DNA of 41,336 nt, from contig URAM01000019.1 in assembly GCA_900545815.1 (NCBI GenBank), positions 1 through 41,336 on the forward strand, written 5' to 3'. Below the pieces are notes generated by a model. The model ran no database searches. It was not told the origin of the DNA and saw only the letters and a program-made list of their open reading frames with translations. The position numbers were made by a program, and so were the translations under genes. Of this stretch, positions 14,413 to 21,149 are shown piece by piece (positions within the stretch are counted from its first letter, which is position 1; each line of letters begins with the position of its first letter). The DNA comes from an uncultured Eubacteriales bacterium (GTDB lineage: Bacteria; Bacillota; Clostridia; Oscillospirales; Oscillospiraceae).

Positions 14413-15531
14413 ATGAAACTGTATCAGCCCACCTGCTGGAAGCCGTTCCAGTGTACGGCGTCCCAGTGCGGGGACAACTGCTGCATCGGCTGGGAGATCG
14501 ACATCGACCCGAACAGCTATGCCCGTTACCAAGCTGTTTCGGGCGCCTTTGGAGACACCCTGCGGGCGAATATCCAGTCAGGGGAGACGCCCTGCTTCAA
14601 GATGATCGGGGAACGCTGCGCCATGCTGGACGGGGAAAACCTGTGCCAGATCTATCGGCGTTGGGGCAAGGAAGGCTTGTGCCAGATCTGTCGGGATCAT
14701 CCCCTGTTCACCGACACCTTCGGCACCCGTCGGGAGACTGGCCTGGGGCTGTGCTGTGAGGAGGCGGCACGGCTGCTGTTCACCGACCAGAAGCCGCTGA
14801 CGCTGTACGCTGCGGACACTTCGGAGCCAGAATGTCCGGAGGAGGTGGAGACGATTCTGGTGGAGCGGATGACGGCCGTTCGTGACCGGCTCTTTGCCCT
14901 GCTGCACGACCGCACCGTGCCCATCAACCTGCGCCTGTGCCAGGTGCTCATCGAAGCCCAGGAAGCCCAGTGGATCTGGGAGGAGGAGCGCTGGCAGGCG
15001 CTGGAACAGCTGCTCCACAGCGAGCCAGGACGTCCGGATGCCGTCCGGATGGACGCCAAGCAGGCGGTGAGCCTGGTGCAGGAGTGGGCGGCGCGGTTTG
15101 AGACCTTTGAGCCCATCAACGATGCTTGGACGGAGCTGTTGGGGCAGTGCAAGGCCATGCTGCGTCAGCCAGAGCAGGAGATCGTCGCCCTGTGGCAGGA
15201 CTTTGTGGAGCTGCTGGCCGACCGCACCCAGGAGTACGAGCAGCTCATGAGCTACTTCCTCTTTCGCTACTTTTTAAAATGTGTCTACACCGGCGACTGC
15301 CGCACTCCAGTGCGCTTGGCGGCGGTGAGCACCATGATGATCGCTTGGTTGGATGTGACACGCTTTTGGAAAACCGGACAGTTTACCCCCAAAGACCGCA
15401 TCCAGATCGCCGGTCTGTATTCCAAGCAGATGGAGTATTCTGAGGAAAATTGGGCGGGTCTGGAGGAAGCGCTGCTGTTTGACCAGGCGCTGGCGGACAC
15501 CCTCATGCAGGATCTGCTGTGCAGCCTGTGA
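14413..15531 (+). CDS. FliB-like (flagellin lysine N-methylase family) protein
   Basis: A 372-residue cysteine-rich protein. The N-terminal half carries the FliB pattern: YQPTCWKPFQCTASQCGDNC, CIGWEIDI, ENLCQIYRRWGKEGLCQICR and GLCCEEAARL, a set of conserved cysteines likely to bind a metal or iron-sulfur centre. In Salmonella FliB methylates lysines of flagellin. No flagellar gene is present here, and family members are common in non-motile clostridia, so the true target is uncertain. Two ATGs are possible (14407 and 14413); the second has the better spacing from AGAAAGGAAG. It seems to be a single-gene unit ahead of the csoR promoter. Confidence 0.8.
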   Translation: MKLYQPTCWKPFQCTASQCGDNCCIGWEIDIDPNSYARYQAVSGAFGDTLRANIQSGETPCFKMIGERCAMLDGENLCQIYRRWGKEGLCQICRDHPLFTDTFGTRRETGLGLCCEEAARLLFTDQKPLTLYAADTSEPECPEEVETILVERMTAVRDRLFALLHDRTVPINLRLCQVLIEAQEAQWIWEEERWQALEQLLHSEPGRPDAVRMDAKQAVSLVQEWAARFETFEPINDAWTELLGQCKAMLRQPEQEIVALWQDFVELLADRTQEYEQLMSYFLFRYFLKCVYTGDCRTPVRLAAVSTMMIAWLDVTRFWKTGQFTPKDRIQIAGLYSKQMEYSEENWAGLEEALLFDQALADTLMQDLLCSL

Positions 15532-15538
15532 AAGGGGG

Positions 15539-15567
15539 TTGACAAGGGAAGAAAAACACGGTAAAGT
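15539..15567 (+). promoter_or_regulatory. Promoter of the CsoR-type regulator
   Basis: TTGACA (15539-15544) and TAAAGT (15562-15567) with 17 bases between, starting 8 bases after the preceding stop codon. The downstream gene is therefore an independent unit. Confidence 0.75.
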
Positions 15568-15598
15568 AATGAAGTTACCAGAGAAGGAGGTGCTGTCC

Positions 15599-15958
15599 AT
15601 GGACGAAAAGGAACACGCAAGGCTCCACGAAGCAGGCATCGCCCACAGCCATGCGCATGACCAGGATACCCATTCCCACAGCCACGGGCACACCCATAGC
15701 CATACCCACACCAAAGCGGTTTTGAACCGCCTCTCCCGTGCCATCGGTCACCTGGAGCGGGTGCGCAAAATGGTGGAGGATGGCCAGGACTGCTCCGAAG
15801 TCCTCATCCAACTGGCCGCTGTCCGCTCTGCCTTGACCAACACCGGCAAGGTCATCCTCAAGGATCACATCGACCACTGCATCGTGGACGCCGTGGAGGA
15901 GGGGAATTTACAGGCCATCGCCGACTTGGAGCGAGCCATCGACCAGTTTATGAAATGA
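15599..15958 (+). CDS. His-rich CsoR-family metal-sensing repressor
   Basis: A 119-residue protein of the CsoR/RcnR/FrmR family, all-helical tetramers that leave DNA when they bind metal or aldehyde. The N-terminal 40 residues hold a His-rich stretch (HSHAHDQDTHSHSHGHTHSH). The core RAIGHLERVRKMVEDGQDC, VLIQLAAVRSAL and ILKDHIDHCI keeps the Cys-His-Cys set used by CsoR for Cu(I). The leader AAGGAGG is 9 bases before ATG at 15599. No metal transporter or chaperone lies next to it, so its regulon is elsewhere or is itself. The His tail suggests Ni, Zn or Cu handling, but the metal is not decided. Confidence 0.88.
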   Translation: MDEKEHARLHEAGIAHSHAHDQDTHSHSHGHTHSHTHTKAVLNRLSRAIGHLERVRKMVEDGQDCSEVLIQLAAVRSALTNTGKVILKDHIDHCIVDAVEEGNLQAIADLERAIDQFMK

Positions 15959-15987
15959 AAAAATGCCAACGCTGCACAGGCAATCCG

Positions 15988-16016
15988 TTGACATAGGAGA
16001 CAGGATTTAGTATACT
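15988..16016 (+). promoter_or_regulatory. Antitoxin RNA promoter, unit 1
   Basis: TTGACA (15988-15993) and TATACT (16011-16016), spacer 17: a near-consensus promoter pointing toward the 3' end of the toxin gene with no reading frame behind it. Confidence 0.8.
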
Positions 16017-16022
16017 AGAAGT

Positions 16023-16114
16023 ACCAAGGGCGCTGCCGGTAGACGGTCAACCCCCTGCTGAGTCATTGAAGTAATCGCCGAACTTTGTCAGGGTACCGGC
16101 GGTTACTTCTTTTT
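16023..16114 (+). ncRNA. Antitoxin RNA of unit 1
   Basis: Predicted RNA of about 92 bases from the promoter at 15988 to the terminator GAAGTAATCGCCG (16068-16080)/CGGCGGTTACTTC (16097-16109) and TTTTT. It overlaps the last codons of the toxin frame on the other strand, and its 5' part GTCAACCCCCTGCTGAG (16046-16062) can pair with the toxin leader CTCAGGGGGTGAC (16230-16242, minus strand). This two-contact layout is that of the par/Fst type I systems. Ends are predicted from motifs only. Confidence 0.7.
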
Positions 16115-16189
16115 ACTGGCCTGGATGAACAGGCTGATAATTCCAACAATCAAAATGCCGATTTGGATCAAATCAGAATAAGTAACCAT
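16103..16189 (-). CDS. Type I toxin-like hydrophobic peptide, unit 1
   Basis: A 28-residue frame, MVTYSDLIQIGILIVG then IISLFIQASKKK: a short polar head, one membrane helix and a lysine tail. This matches the holin-like/Fst-type toxins of Gram-positive type I systems, which insert in the membrane. AAAGGGGGG lies 7 bases before ATG, a strong ribosome site. The stop codon lies inside the shared terminator, so the 3' end is covered by the antitoxin RNA. The toxin promoter is less clear: TTGTCA and TATCCT lie upstream near 16285-16305 with short spacing. Recognition is by size, composition, charge pattern and locus layout. Confidence 0.78.
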   Translation of the reverse strand: MVTYSDLIQIGILIVGIISLFIQASKKK

Positions 16190-16336
16190 TGGACAGCCCC
16201 CCTTTCATAATGAACAAGGGGCAAGAAGCGTCACCCCCTGAGACAGAGGGTCAACCGCCTACCGTTACTGGCAGCGCCGAGGATAGGATAACACAAGATT
16301 TGACAAAAAGCAACCGGACGGAACAAAGATGTGCGG

Positions 16337-16365
16337 TTGACAATTCCGAGAGGATTCAGTATACT
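16337..16365 (+). promoter_or_regulatory. Antitoxin RNA promoter, unit 2
   Basis: TTGACA (16337-16342) and TATACT (16360-16365), spacer 17, matching the unit 1 promoter in sequence and position. Confidence 0.8.
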
Positions 16366-16371
16366 AGAGAC

Positions 16372-16464
16372 ATATGGGCACTGCCGGTAGACGGTTGACC
16401 CTAAGTGAAAGTGTCTTTGAAGTAATCGCCGAACTTTGCTAGGGGACGGCGGTTACTTCTTTTT
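16372..16464 (+). ncRNA. Antitoxin RNA of unit 2
   Basis: Predicted RNA of about 93 bases ending in the hairpin GAAGTAATCGCCG (16419-16431)/CGGCGGTTACTTC (16447-16459) and a T run. It overlaps the 3' end of the second toxin frame. Its 5' region (GGTAGACGGTTGACCCT) differs from unit 1, which may keep the two antitoxins specific for their own toxins. Confidence 0.7.
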
Positions 16465-16539
16465 ATTGGCCTGGATGAACAGGCTGATAATGCCAACGAC
16501 CAGAATGCCAATCTGAATGAGATCGGAATAAGGAATCAT
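16453..16539 (-). CDS. Type I toxin-like hydrophobic peptide, unit 2
   Basis: A 28-residue frame, MIPYSDLIQIGILVVG then IISLFIQANKKK. It differs from the unit 1 peptide at four positions, all conservative or outside the membrane core, while the flanking DNA has drifted more. This is what selection on a peptide leaves behind. AAAAGGGGG precedes ATG at about 7 bases. The same His-free, Lys-tailed single-helix design argues for a membrane toxin of the Fst/holin-like class. It lies upstream of niaR on the other strand and shares no transcript with it. Confidence 0.78.
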   Translation of the reverse strand: MIPYSDLIQIGILVVGIISLFIQANKKK

Positions 16540-16720
16540 CGGGCAGCCCCCTTTTCCACGAGAGAGAAGGGGGCAAGAAGCTGTCCCCTTCGAGAGAGGG
16601 TCAACCGCCTACCGTTACTGGCAGCGCCGAGGATAGAATAACACAAAATCTGACAAAATGCGAACCGTCCGAACCGGAAGCAACAGGCCATTCTGCTGTT
16701 TTTTTCGGTGGAAAAGAATA

Positions 16721-16754
16721 TGTCTTGACAGGTTTTAAGTCATATAGCTATAAT
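16721..16754 (+). promoter_or_regulatory. niaR promoter with TGTC-TT-GACA operator
   Basis: TTGACA (16725-16730) and TATAAT (16749-16754), spacer 18. The perfect palindrome TGTCTTGACA (16721-16730) contains the -35 box. The same TGTC-NN-GACA form appears at the next promoter, so self-regulation by NiaR is likely. Confidence 0.7.
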
Positions 16755-16794
16755 GAAACAATGAGAAGATATCGTACCAAAGGAGAACAAATAT

Positions 16795-17310
16795 ATGAAT
16801 GCTCAATCCAGAAGAAATGCCATCATGGAGGTTTTAAAGGCGGAAGAAAAGCCCGTCAGCGCATCCACCCTGGCCAAACAATTTAACGTCAGCAGACAGA
16901 TCATCGTTGGAGATATTGCCCTCCTCCGTGCCAGTGGTGCGGACATCTCCGCCACCCCCAAGGGCTATGTCCTGGCACGGGAGCGGGAGGGTCTCGTGCG
17001 GAGCATCGTCTGTAAGCACAGCGGGATGAAGGAGATGGCGCAGGAGCTGAACATCTGCGTCGATCACGGCTGCTGCGTCCTGGACGTCATCGTAGAGCAT
17101 CCGGTCTATGGCCAGCTGGCGGGACAGCTCCAACTGAGCACCCGCTATGACGTAAGCCAGTTCCTGGAGTCCGTCGCCCAGGACAAAGCCCACGTCCTCT
17201 CCGAGCTCACCGATGGCATCCACCTGCACACCCTCCGTTGCCCGGACGAAGCCGCCTTCCAGCGGGTACAGGAGGAGCTGGATCGGGAGGGACTTTTGGT
17301 AAAAAATTGA
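16795..17310 (+). CDS. niaR: NiaR (YrxA-type) niacin-responsive repressor
   Basis: A 171-residue repressor with an N-terminal HTH_11 domain (about 5-60, containing ASTLAKQFNVSRQIIVGDIA) and a C-terminal 3H domain (about 75-170), named for three conserved His: here in VDHGCCVLDVIVEHPVYG and DGIHLHTLR. The family binds nicotinic acid and represses NAD-synthesis or niacin-uptake genes. It is flanked by promoters with matching palindromes and followed by a permease and a nicotinamidase, which fits that role. Length is as expected. ATG follows AAAGGAGAAC. Confidence 0.93.
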   Translation: MNAQSRRNAIMEVLKAEEKPVSASTLAKQFNVSRQIIVGDIALLRASGADISATPKGYVLAREREGLVRSIVCKHSGMKEMAQELNICVDHGCCVLDVIVEHPVYGQLAGQLQLSTRYDVSQFLESVAQDKAHVLSELTDGIHLHTLRCPDEAAFQRVQEELDREGLLVKN

Positions 17311-17339
17311 GTCCCAGCAGAGGAATTCCGAAAAAAACC

Positions 17340-17386
17340 TTGACAAATTGAAAATGCGTATTATAATAATACAAAATGTCATGACA
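17340..17386 (+). promoter_or_regulatory. Permease promoter with TGTC-AT-GACA operator
   Basis: TTGACA (17340-17345) and TATAAT (17362-17367), spacer 16. TGTCATGACA (17377-17386), a perfect palindrome, lies right at the expected transcription start, a position where a bound repressor blocks initiation. Confidence 0.7.
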
Positions 17387-17440
17387 CCTGTAATATGATA
17401 ACACGACACCAGAAACGTCAGACAGAGGGAGTGAGAAAGT

Positions 17441-18499
17441 TTGTCTAAGGTAAAAGAATTCTGCCAGCGGAAGAACATTGAGGTCTCCGCCAAGCGGTAC
17501 GGGGTGGACGCCCTGGGCGCTATGGCGCAAGGTCTGTTCTGTTCCCTGCTCATCGGCACCATCATCAAGACCATCGGCCAGCAGGCCGGCATTGAGTTCC
17601 TAGTCAACATCGGCACCTATGCCTCCCAGATGGCAGGCCCCGCCATGGCTTGCGCCATCGGCTTCGCCCTCCAGGCAGATCCGTTGGTTCTGTTCTCGCT
17701 GATCACGGTAGGCTTCTCCGCCAACGAATTGGGCGGGGCAGGCGGCCCCTTGGCCGTCCTGGTCATCGCCGTCATCGCAGCAGAGCTGGGCAAAGCAGTC
17801 TCCAAGGAGACGAAAATTGACATCCTGGTTACGCCAGCCGTGACCATCCTGGTGGGCGTGGGCCTCAGCTACGCCATTGCGCCGCCCATCGGTGCAGCTG
17901 CCATCTCCGTGGGGCAGGTCATCATGTGGGCCACCGAGCTGCAGCCCTTCTTGATGGGCATCCTGGTCTCCGTCATCGTGGGCATCGCTCTGACTCTGCC
18001 CATCTCCTCCGCAGCCATCTGCGCAGCCCTGGGGCTGACCGGTCTGGCCGGCGGCGCTGCTGTGGCAGGCTGCTGCGCACAGATGGTGGGCTTCGCCGTC
18101 ATGTCCTTCCGAGAAAACCGTTGGGGCGGCATCATCAGCCAGGGTCTGGGCACCTCCATGCTCCAGATGGGCAACATCGTCAAGAACCCCCGCATCTGGA
18201 TCCCCCCCACGCTGGCTTCCGCCATCACCGGCCCCATCGCCACCTGCATCTTCAAGCTGACCATGAACGGCGCAGCGGTCTCCTCCGGCATGGGCACCTG
18301 TGGTCTAGTGGGTCAGATCGGCGTCTACACCGGCTGGGTGGCTGACGTTGCGGCAGGCACCAAGGCTGCCATCACTGCCTTTGACTGGATCGGCCTGGTT
18401 CTGATTTGCTTCGTCCTGCCTGCTATCCTGTCCTGGTTCTTCGGCAACATCCTGCGGAAGGCCGGCTGGATCAAGGAGAACGACCTCAAACTTATGTAA
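17441..18499 (+). CDS. PfoR-type membrane protein (PTS EIIC-like permease)
   Basis: A 352-residue integral membrane protein with about nine or ten hydrophobic segments rich in Gly and Ala. It resembles the PTS_EIIC_2/PfoR group (COG3641), which looks like a phosphotransferase IIC but stands alone: no IIA or IIB domain is fused or adjacent. Segments such as VGFSANELGGAGGPLAVL and GAAVSSGMGTCGLVGQIG are typical of the group. The transported compound is unknown for the family. NiaR upstream, a NiaR-like palindrome at its promoter and pncA downstream suggest nicotinamide, nicotinate or a related pyridine; this is inference. The start is the TTG at 17441, behind GAGGGAGTG. Confidence 0.8.
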   Translation: MSKVKEFCQRKNIEVSAKRYGVDALGAMAQGLFCSLLIGTIIKTIGQQAGIEFLVNIGTYASQMAGPAMACAIGFALQADPLVLFSLITVGFSANELGGAGGPLAVLVIAVIAAELGKAVSKETKIDILVTPAVTILVGVGLSYAIAPPIGAAAISVGQVIMWATELQPFLMGILVSVIVGIALTLPISSAAICAALGLTGLAGGAAVAGCCAQMVGFAVMSFRENRWGGIISQGLGTSMLQMGNIVKNPRIWIPPTLASAITGPIATCIFKLTMNGAAVSSGMGTCGLVGQIGVYTGWVADVAAGTKAAITAFDWIGLVLICFVLPAILSWFFGNILRKAGWIKENDLKLM

Positions 18500-18512
18500 C
18501 ACATACATACCC

Positions 18513-18541
18513 AAAAGGACGGCCATCGGTCGTCCTTTTTT
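18513..18541 (+). terminator. Terminator between the permease and pncA
   Basis: AAAAGGACGGCC pairs with GGTCGTCCTTTT (one G-T wobble) around ATC and runs into a T tract. It lies 20 bases before pncA, which has no clear promoter of its own, so pncA may depend on readthrough. Confidence 0.8.
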
Positions 18542-18561
18542 CACTGCGAAAGGAGTTTCCC

Positions 18562-19089
18562 ATGAAAAAACTGTTGCTGGTCATTGATATGCAGAACGAC
18601 TTTATTGACGGCGCCCTGGGCACACCGGAGGCAGAGGCCATCGTGGACAAGGTGGTGGAGAAGATGAAGACCTATCCCACTGCGAACATCATCGCCACCC
18701 GAGACACCCATACACCGGATTACCTGCACACCCAGGAGGGGCGCAATCTGCCCGTGAAGCACTGCATCCAGGGCACCCTCGGTTGGCAGCTCCATCCGGC
18801 AGTGGCGACAGCGCTGGGGGAGGGGCAGATCATGGATAAACCCACCTTCGGCAGCATAGACTTGATGCACCAGCTGGTGGCGGAGCACCAGCGGGAACCC
18901 CTGGCGCTGGAGCTGGTGGGGCTGTGTACGGACATCTGCGTGGTCTCCAACGCCCTGCTCTTGAAGGCGGCCATGCCGGAAGTGGAGATCACCGTGGACG
19001 CCGCTTGCTGCGCCGGCGTCACGCCGGAGACCCATCGGGCGGCGCTTGCGACCATGGGACAGTGTCAGATCGCAATCGAAAATGGGTAA
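18562..19089 (+). CDS. pncA: Nicotinamidase-type cysteine hydrolase
   Basis: A 175-residue isochorismatase-fold hydrolase. The catalytic Asp is in LLVIDMQNDFIDGAL, metal-binding Asp/His residues are in TRDTHTPDYLHTQEG, KHCIQGTLGWQLHP follows, and the nucleophilic Cys is in VGLCTDICVVSNALLLKAA. Nicotinamidase makes nicotinate from nicotinamide for NAD recycling. The family also contains other amidases, but the NiaR neighbourhood supports this call. ATG at 18562 follows AAAGGAG; in-frame codons further up lie within the permease gene and are not credible starts. Confidence 0.85.
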   Translation: MKKLLLVIDMQNDFIDGALGTPEAEAIVDKVVEKMKTYPTANIIATRDTHTPDYLHTQEGRNLPVKHCIQGTLGWQLHPAVATALGEGQIMDKPTFGSIDLMHQLVAEHQREPLALELVGLCTDICVVSNALLLKAAMPEVEITVDAACCAGVTPETHRAALATMGQCQIAIENG

Positions 19090-19133
19090 AATGAAAGGTC
19101 GTTTGCTTATTGGAGGAAGGGTTGGATTTCCAA

Positions 19134-19167
19134 CGTAAAAAATGAATCTTTTGCGCCATTTTTTACG
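19134..19167. repeat. AT-rich perfect inverted repeat upstream of pckA
   Basis: CGTAAAAAATG (19134-19144) and CATTTTTTACG (19157-19167) are an 11-base perfect inverted repeat with a 12-base loop. It lies 10 bases before the pckA -35 box. It could be a weak terminator for pncA or a binding site controlling pckA. Confidence 0.7.
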
Positions 19168-19176
19168 AGAATTCTA

Positions 19177-19205
19177 TTGTCATTTTACATAGAAGGTGTT
19201 ATACT
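19177..19205 (+). promoter_or_regulatory. pckA promoter
   Basis: TTGTCA (19177-19182) and TATACT (19200-19205) with a 17-base spacer. A leader of about 134 bases follows, in which I see no known riboswitch. Confidence 0.75.
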
Positions 19206-19345
19206 CCATTTATAAATGGGTTTTATTAAAGTTGTATTACTAATGACAAGTACGCATGGCTGACCGAGAAGCATAGGTTGGCAGCAAGCAAATCACAATA
19301 TAGTTTGGAATCCTGCGTTGTAAATAAGGAGGCAATGGAAGTAAC

Positions 19346-20935
19346 ATGGAAACCTATGGCATCGAAAAGCTGGGCATCATTAACCCCAAAGCGGTTTATC
19401 GCAATCTCACTCCGGCACAGCTGACCGAAGCGGCTCTGCGCCGCGGCGAAGGCACCTTGAGCAATACCGGTGCGCTGGTGGTCACCACGGGCAAGTACAC
19501 CGGCCGTTCTCCTGACGACAAGTTCATCGTGGATACGCCGACCATCCATGACAAGATCGCATGGGGCAAAGTGAACCGTCCCATCTCTCGGGAAAAGTTT
19601 GACGCCATCCGCGGCAAGCTGGCTGCCTATCTGCAAAACCGCGAAGTGTTTATTTTCGATGGCATGGCAGGTGCTGACCCCATTGACACCCAGAAGTTCC
19701 GAGTCATCAATGAGCTGGCATCTCAGAACCTTTTCATTCATCAGCTGCTCATCCGTCCCACCGAGGAGGAGCTGGCCAACTATGGCGAACCGGATTACAC
19801 CATCCTCTGCGCCCCTGGCTTCAAGTGTGATCCTGAGATTGATGGCGTCAACTCTGAGGCAGCCATCATGATCGACTATGAGGCACATCTGATCGTCATC
19901 GCCGGCTCTCAGTACGCAGGCGAGATCAAGAAATCCGTGTTCTCCACCATGAACTTCATCATGACCGACATGGACGTTCTGCCCATGCACTGCTCCGCCA
20001 ACATGGATCCGGTCACCGGCGAATCCGCCGTTTTCTTCGGCCTGTCCGGCACCGGCAAAACCACGCTGTCCGCTGACCCTGACCGGATGCTCATCGGTGA
20101 CGATGAACACGGCTGGTCTGAGCGGGGCATCTTCAACTTCGAGGGCGGATGCTATGCCAAGTGCATCGACCTGGAGGAGGAGAACGAGCCGGAGATCTAT
20201 CACGCCATCCGCTTCGGCTCCGTGGTGGAAAACGTCATCATGGATCCGGAAACCCGTGAACTGGACTTCACCGATCGCTCCCTCACCGAGAACACCCGTG
20301 TGGGCTATCCGGTGGACTACATCTCCAACGCCCAGATCCCCGGCGTAGGCGGCATCCCCAAGGTGGTCATCTTCCTGACTGCCGATGCCTTTGGCGTCCT
20401 GCCTCCCATCTCCCGTCTGACGCGAGACGGCGCAATGTACCACTTTGTCACCGGATTTACTGCAAAGCTGGCCGGTACGGAACGGGGCGTCAAGGAGCCT
20501 CAGCCCACCTTCTCCACCCTGTTCGGGGAACCCTTCATGCCCAGAGAGGCAGATGTGTACGCCCATATGCTGGGGGATAAGATCGACCGCTATGGCACCA
20601 AAGTCTACCTGATCAATACCGGCTGGGCAGGCGGCCCCTATGGCGTCGGCTCCCGCATGAAGCTGAAATACACCCGTGCCATGGTCACCGCAGCCCTGAA
20701 CGGCGACTTCGACCATGTGGAATACAAGCACCACGAGATCTTCAACGTGGACGTTCCTCAGTCCTGCCCCCATGTGCCCGATGAGATCATGAATCCCAGA
20801 GACACTTGGGCGGACAAGGAAGCCTACGACAAGGCAGCCAACAAGCTGGCCGCCATGTTTGAGGAAAACTTCGCCACCAAGTACCCCAACATCGCCCAGC
20901 ACATTGTGGACGCAGGCCCACACGCAAAGCACTGA
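19346..20935 (+). CDS. pckA: Phosphoenolpyruvate carboxykinase (ATP)
   Basis: A 529-residue ATP-type PEP carboxykinase linking oxaloacetate and PEP. RSPDDKFIV near residue 55 binds substrate, the kinase P-loop is FFGLSGTGKTTLSADP (about 233-247), and the metal site is LIGDDEHGW. Phosphate-binding basic residues lie in NTGWAGGPYGVGSRMKLKYT. Length is normal. In anaerobic fermenters it can run either way, fixing CO2 on PEP with ATP gain or feeding gluconeogenesis. AAGGAGG lies 13 bases before ATG, rather far; no better in-frame start exists. It is a single-gene unit. Confidence 0.97.
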   Translation: METYGIEKLGIINPKAVYRNLTPAQLTEAALRRGEGTLSNTGALVVTTGKYTGRSPDDKFIVDTPTIHDKIAWGKVNRPISREKFDAIRGKLAAYLQNREVFIFDGMAGADPIDTQKFRVINELASQNLFIHQLLIRPTEEELANYGEPDYTILCAPGFKCDPEIDGVNSEAAIMIDYEAHLIVIAGSQYAGEIKKSVFSTMNFIMTDMDVLPMHCSANMDPVTGESAVFFGLSGTGKTTLSADPDRMLIGDDEHGWSERGIFNFEGGCYAKCIDLEEENEPEIYHAIRFGSVVENVIMDPETRELDFTDRSLTENTRVGYPVDYISNAQIPGVGGIPKVVIFLTADAFGVLPPISRLTRDGAMYHFVTGFTAKLAGTERGVKEPQPTFSTLFGEPFMPREADVYAHMLGDKIDRYGTKVYLINTGWAGGPYGVGSRMKLKYTRAMVTAALNGDFDHVEYKHHEIFNVDVPQSCPHVPDEIMNPRDTWADKEAYDKAANKLAAMFEENFATKYPNIAQHIVDAGPHAKH

Positions 20936-20949
20936 GAAACGCATGAGCA

Positions 20950-20983
20950 AAGCGGCATCTGATCATTCAGATGCCGCTTGTTT
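20950..20983 (+). terminator. pckA terminator
   Basis: AAGCGGCATCTGA pairs perfectly with TCAGATGCCGCTT around TCAT, followed by GTTT. Confidence 0.88.
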
Positions 20984-21048
20984 GCGTTCTGCTCAAGTTG
21001 CAGGATGAGAAACCCTGTTTTGTCCGTTGAGAAAAGCCTTGCGGAGCG

Positions 21049-21077
21049 TTGCCTTTCCTGCCGATGCATTATAAAAT
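21049..21077 (+). promoter_or_regulatory. Promoter of the TauE/SafE gene
   Basis: TTGCCT (21049-21054) and TAAAAT (21072-21077), spacer 17. Confidence 0.55.
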
Positions 21078-21149
21078 AAGTTAAATATGGTTCTGGAAAA
21101 CTGGGAAAAAGACCGAAAAAGGAACCAATTTTGGGAGGAAACATACAAC

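Larger units (their letters stand above)
15988..16660. repeat. Tandem duplication of a type I toxin-antitoxin unit
   Basis: Two units of about 320-350 bases (from 15988 and from 16337) share the same parts in the same order: antitoxin promoter, bidirectional GAAGTAATCGCCG/CGGCGGTTACTTC hairpin, the toxin frame, and a leader ending GGCAGCGCCGAGGATAG. The first parts of the units differ most in the antitoxin 5' region (GGTCAACCCC against GGTTGACCCT). No larger protein gene exists between 15959 and 16794. Confidence 0.85.

Noticed and set aside
16189..16398. Plus-strand 69-residue frame between the two toxin units
   Set aside because: It runs through the toxin leader and the second antitoxin promoter, has no ribosome site, and has no counterpart in the other unit.
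21087..21149. Upstream ATG for the TauE/SafE permease
   Set aside because: It would put 21 charged residues before the first membrane helix and has no ribosome site, whereas ATG at 21150 has a good one.
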